Assembly (NCBI RefSeq): GCF_000243415.2
Contig: NZ_KI912270.1
Coordinates: 1,736,001-1,800,000, forward strand
From: Mycolicibacterium tusciae JS617
Lineage (GTDB): Bacteria > Actinomycetota > Actinomycetes > Mycobacteriales > Mycobacteriaceae
Reading direction: 5' to 3'
Length of the DNA: 64,000 nt
The notes beneath the pieces were generated by a model. The model was not told the DNA's origin, did no database searches, and saw only the letters and a list, made by a program, of their open reading frames with translations. Of this stretch, positions 62,637-64,000 are shown piece by piece; position 1 is the stretch's first letter, and the number at the start of each line of letters is the position of its first letter. A program made the translations under genes and the position numbers.

Positions 62637-63166
62637 ACGGAGTGCAGCGGGCGCAACGCGTCCGCGCCGAGGCGCAGCAGCGTCTCGGTTCCCGCGATCG
62701 GGTCCTTCGACACCGTCGCCGCGCCCAGCGCATGGGCCTTGAACGCGCGAGCGGCCGAGCTCAGTCGGTGCTCGACGGGGTTGGCCTTGCGGCTGAATTC
62801 GCTCGGCCAGTCCTGACCCCACACCGTCACCTCGGTCAGTCCGCGCTTCAGGATCCCGAGCACGCCCGCGCGGATTCGATCATCGCCGAGTACGCCCGCG
62901 CTGACCGCGAGCGCACCGCCGTGCGAGGCCATTTTCACCACGTCGGAGAGCTCTGTGTCGACGTCCAGTGGTGACGCACCCAGGATGGCGAGCGGCCGCG
63001 GGTCGTCGTGGTCGGTGAGCACCACCCTGACGTCCCACCCGGCTCTTGCTTTGTCACACATCCATCCGCCGGCCGATCCGACCAGGTCGACAACGCTCGC
63101 GGCAACCACAGTCAGTTGATAGCGAGGGCTTCCGATGGGATTCGATTCGTCGAGCGGCAAAGGCAC
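62633..63166 (-). CDS. conserved hypothetical protein
   Basis: The 177-residue protein has [35 protein letters not shown] near the N-terminus, a central [16 protein letters not shown] segment, and a C-terminal [28 protein letters not shown]. The alternation of short strands and helices suggests a single alpha/beta domain. I recognise it only as a hypothetical protein common in mycobacteria. The GTG at 63166 is the first start; no membrane segment or signal is present. It is the last chromosomal gene before the insertion sequence. Codon and base use look like its neighbours. Confidence 0.7.
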   Translation of the reverse strand: MPLPLDESNPIGSPRYQLTVVAASVVDLVGSAGGWMCDKARAGWDVRVVLTDHDDPRPLAILGASPLDVDTELSDVVKMASHGGALAVSAGVLGDDRIRAGVLGILKRGLTEVTVWGQDWPSEFSRKANPVEHRLSSAARAFKAHALGAATVSKDPIAGTETLLRLGADALRPLHSV

Positions 63167-63342
63167 CTAGGAAGCGTGACACTTTCTCGAGGATCTGTAA
63201 AGGATGACTTTTGGGCGCCTAACCGTGATTTCGGTGCGCGCACGTTCGCTCAGCGGGCTGTCTCGAATTGAAGTTCTCGCTGGATCGACGGGCATAGTTC
63301 GTCGCTGGATCGATGGTGAGTGTTAGTACTGGGGCCGCCCGA
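63167..63342. other. junction between chromosome and insertion sequence
   Basis: These 176 bases must contain the outer end of the insertion sequence. TCGCTGGATCGA occurs twice, at 63277-63288 and 63302-63313 (25 bases apart). I cannot fix the terminal inverted repeat because the other end of the element is outside the window. CCGCC (63335-63339) and GGCGG (63346-63350) form a small hairpin over the transposase stop. Confidence 0.5.
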
Positions 63343-64000
63343 TCAGGCGGGCAGTGGTGTGCTGGCGAGGTGGTTGAGGATCTTGCCGATGTTGTGGACC
63401 GCGGCGTGGAATGTCCATTCGCTGCGTGCTCGGGCCAGGCCTCTGCCGGTGAATCGGCGGAATCCGAGGTTGTGCTTGGCATGTCCGAATGGTGTCTCGG
63501 CGATGTGAGATCGCATGGCGTACTGAATGATTCCCTGCGGGGTGCGTAACCGGTGAGCCATCGCCGCGATCGGATCGGCGTCGGTGGGCGGTGGCCCTTG
63601 AGTGGGATGTTCGGTGGCCGCGTGGTGCACGTCGCGGGCCTTGCCGGTAGCGATCAGCCGGTCTGGTCCTGGCGCGGTCAGGTTCTCGTTCGTGCAGTAG
63701 CCGGCGTCGGCGAGCACCATCGCGATCGAGGAGGCGGTGGCCGTGGTTGATGTGTCATCGCGGCGGTGGCCGGTGATCAGGTCCGCGGACTTGATGGCCT
63801 TGTCGATCATGTCGGTGTAGTACTGGTTGTCCACCGGGCTGGTGCCCACCCCGGTGGCCACGATCAGCCCGTCAGCGGCGGTGACTGCCTGGCAGTTGTA
63901 GCCCTGCAGCCAGCCACCCCCGCGCAACGGCTGGATCCGTGATTGGGGATCGGTGAGATTGGCCGTGCGTTCGACGTTGGTGGCGGCCTGGGCGGCAGCC
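63343..64000 (-). CDS. IS1182-family transposase, C-terminal part (5' end beyond window)
   Basis: The frame is open from the stop at 63343 to the window edge (219 codons). It reads through NLTDPQSRIQPLRGGGWLQGYN, the typical lead into the catalytic region of IS1182-type DDE transposases. VVTAADGLIVATGV-like strands (here AVTAADGLIVATGVG), VLADAGYCTNENL with the second catalytic Asp region, and the closing FGHAKHNLGFRRFTGRGLARARSEW with the final Glu/arginine-rich segment follow. About half the protein is visible and it shows no stop or frameshift, so the copy may be active. It is oriented away from the right edge, and its 5' half continues there. Confidence 0.88.
   Translation of the reverse strand, partial: AAAQAATNVERTANLTDPQSRIQPLRGGGWLQGYNCQAVTAADGLIVATGVGTSPVDNQYYTDMIDKAIKSADLITGHRRDDTSTTATASSIAMVLADAGYCTNENLTAPGPDRLIATGKARDVHHAATEHPTQGPPPTDADPIAAMAHRLRTPQGIIQYAMRSHIAETPFGHAKHNLGFRRFTGRGLARARSEWTFHAAVHNIGKILNHLASTPLPA
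63343..64000 (-). mobile_element. IS1182-type insertion sequence (partial, left boundary unresolved)
   Basis: Called from the transposase reading frame only. The element begins somewhere within 63167-63342 and continues past 64000. No target-site duplication can be assessed with one end missing. Confidence 0.75.

Noticed and set aside
1..64000. tRNA or other structured RNA genes
   Set aside because: Reading the gaps between genes I saw no cloverleaf or T-loop consensus; a tRNAscan or Rfam run would be needed to be certain.

Overview
The window is high-GC actinobacterial DNA. Its gene content and order point to a rapidly growing Mycobacterium (Mycolicibacterium). Mycothione reductase, the secreted fasciclin antigens of the MPT83/MPT70 type, dipZ, efpA, rip1, glnA4, DUF2631 and F420-type enzymes all appear. 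They follow largely the same order as the M. tuberculosis segment from nusA (Rv2841c) to Rv2876. Gene names here come from recognising the proteins; no database search was run. Starts are often GTG or TTG, and many neighbouring genes overlap by 1-4 bases, which suggests translational coupling.

Layout. 1-2674: nusA (cut by the window edge), rimP, a lipoprotein gene and a DUF4439 gene. 2701-13373: a minus-strand block running GNAT, Mg/Co-chelatase-like, cobO, cobB, cysG, efpA, an efpA paralogue, proS; a 28-bp tandem minisatellite sits at the 3' end of efpA. 13572-16839: hydrolase, mycothione reductase mtr and an FAD-linked reductase. 16855-19390: an energy-coupling-factor cobalt/nickel importer cbiMNQO, where M. 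tuberculosis carries nicT. 19483-24538: a methyltransferase, two small secreted proteins and a large AfsR-like regulator. 24590-35146: a glnA4 cluster (glutamine-synthetase-like ligase, amidase, aldehyde dehydrogenase, SDR, GntR and ArsR regulators, choline-kinase-like protein, FAD/GcvT oxidase-like protein and a divergent APC permease) that looks like a gamma-glutamylation route for amine use. 35208-38782: two genes for the osmolyte N-acetylglutaminylglutamine amide. 38785-45996: hydrolase-like protein, lipoprotein, cobQ, mapB, a TetR regulator divergent from a DUF1214-sulfotransferase pair, and a DUF1707 protein. 46047-53215: a penicillin-binding lipoprotein, a GyrA-like/GNAT fusion, a second GNAT, then ispG, rip1 and dxr (MEP isoprenoid enzymes around a site-2 protease). 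53407-56546: mpt83-dipZ-mpt70 with two promoters matching the SigK pattern and a clear terminator. 56611-63166: an ECF sigma factor divergent from an NmrA-like protein, a Ddn-like protein, SnoaL, LLM oxidoreductase, photolyase, a mycofactocin-type SDR, DUF2631 and a conserved hypothetical. 63343-64000: the 3' part of an IS1182-type transposase, cut by the right edge.

Cobalamin/cobalt genes occur in three places (cysG-cobB-cobO-chelatase, cbiMNQO, cobQ), so cobalt uptake, insertion, adenosylation and side-chain amidation are all represented. I saw no B12 riboswitch in front of any of them; instead the importer is preceded by a perfect palindrome nested with a longer inverted repeat.

The best candidates for new biology are the glnA4 amine-utilisation cluster, the GyrA-like/GNAT fusion, the alternating minisatellite at the efpA stop codon, the shared leader of the two secreted proteins, and several tight divergent operators. 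No stretch longer than about 300 bases lacks a gene. I saw no tRNA, rRNA or CRISPR array.
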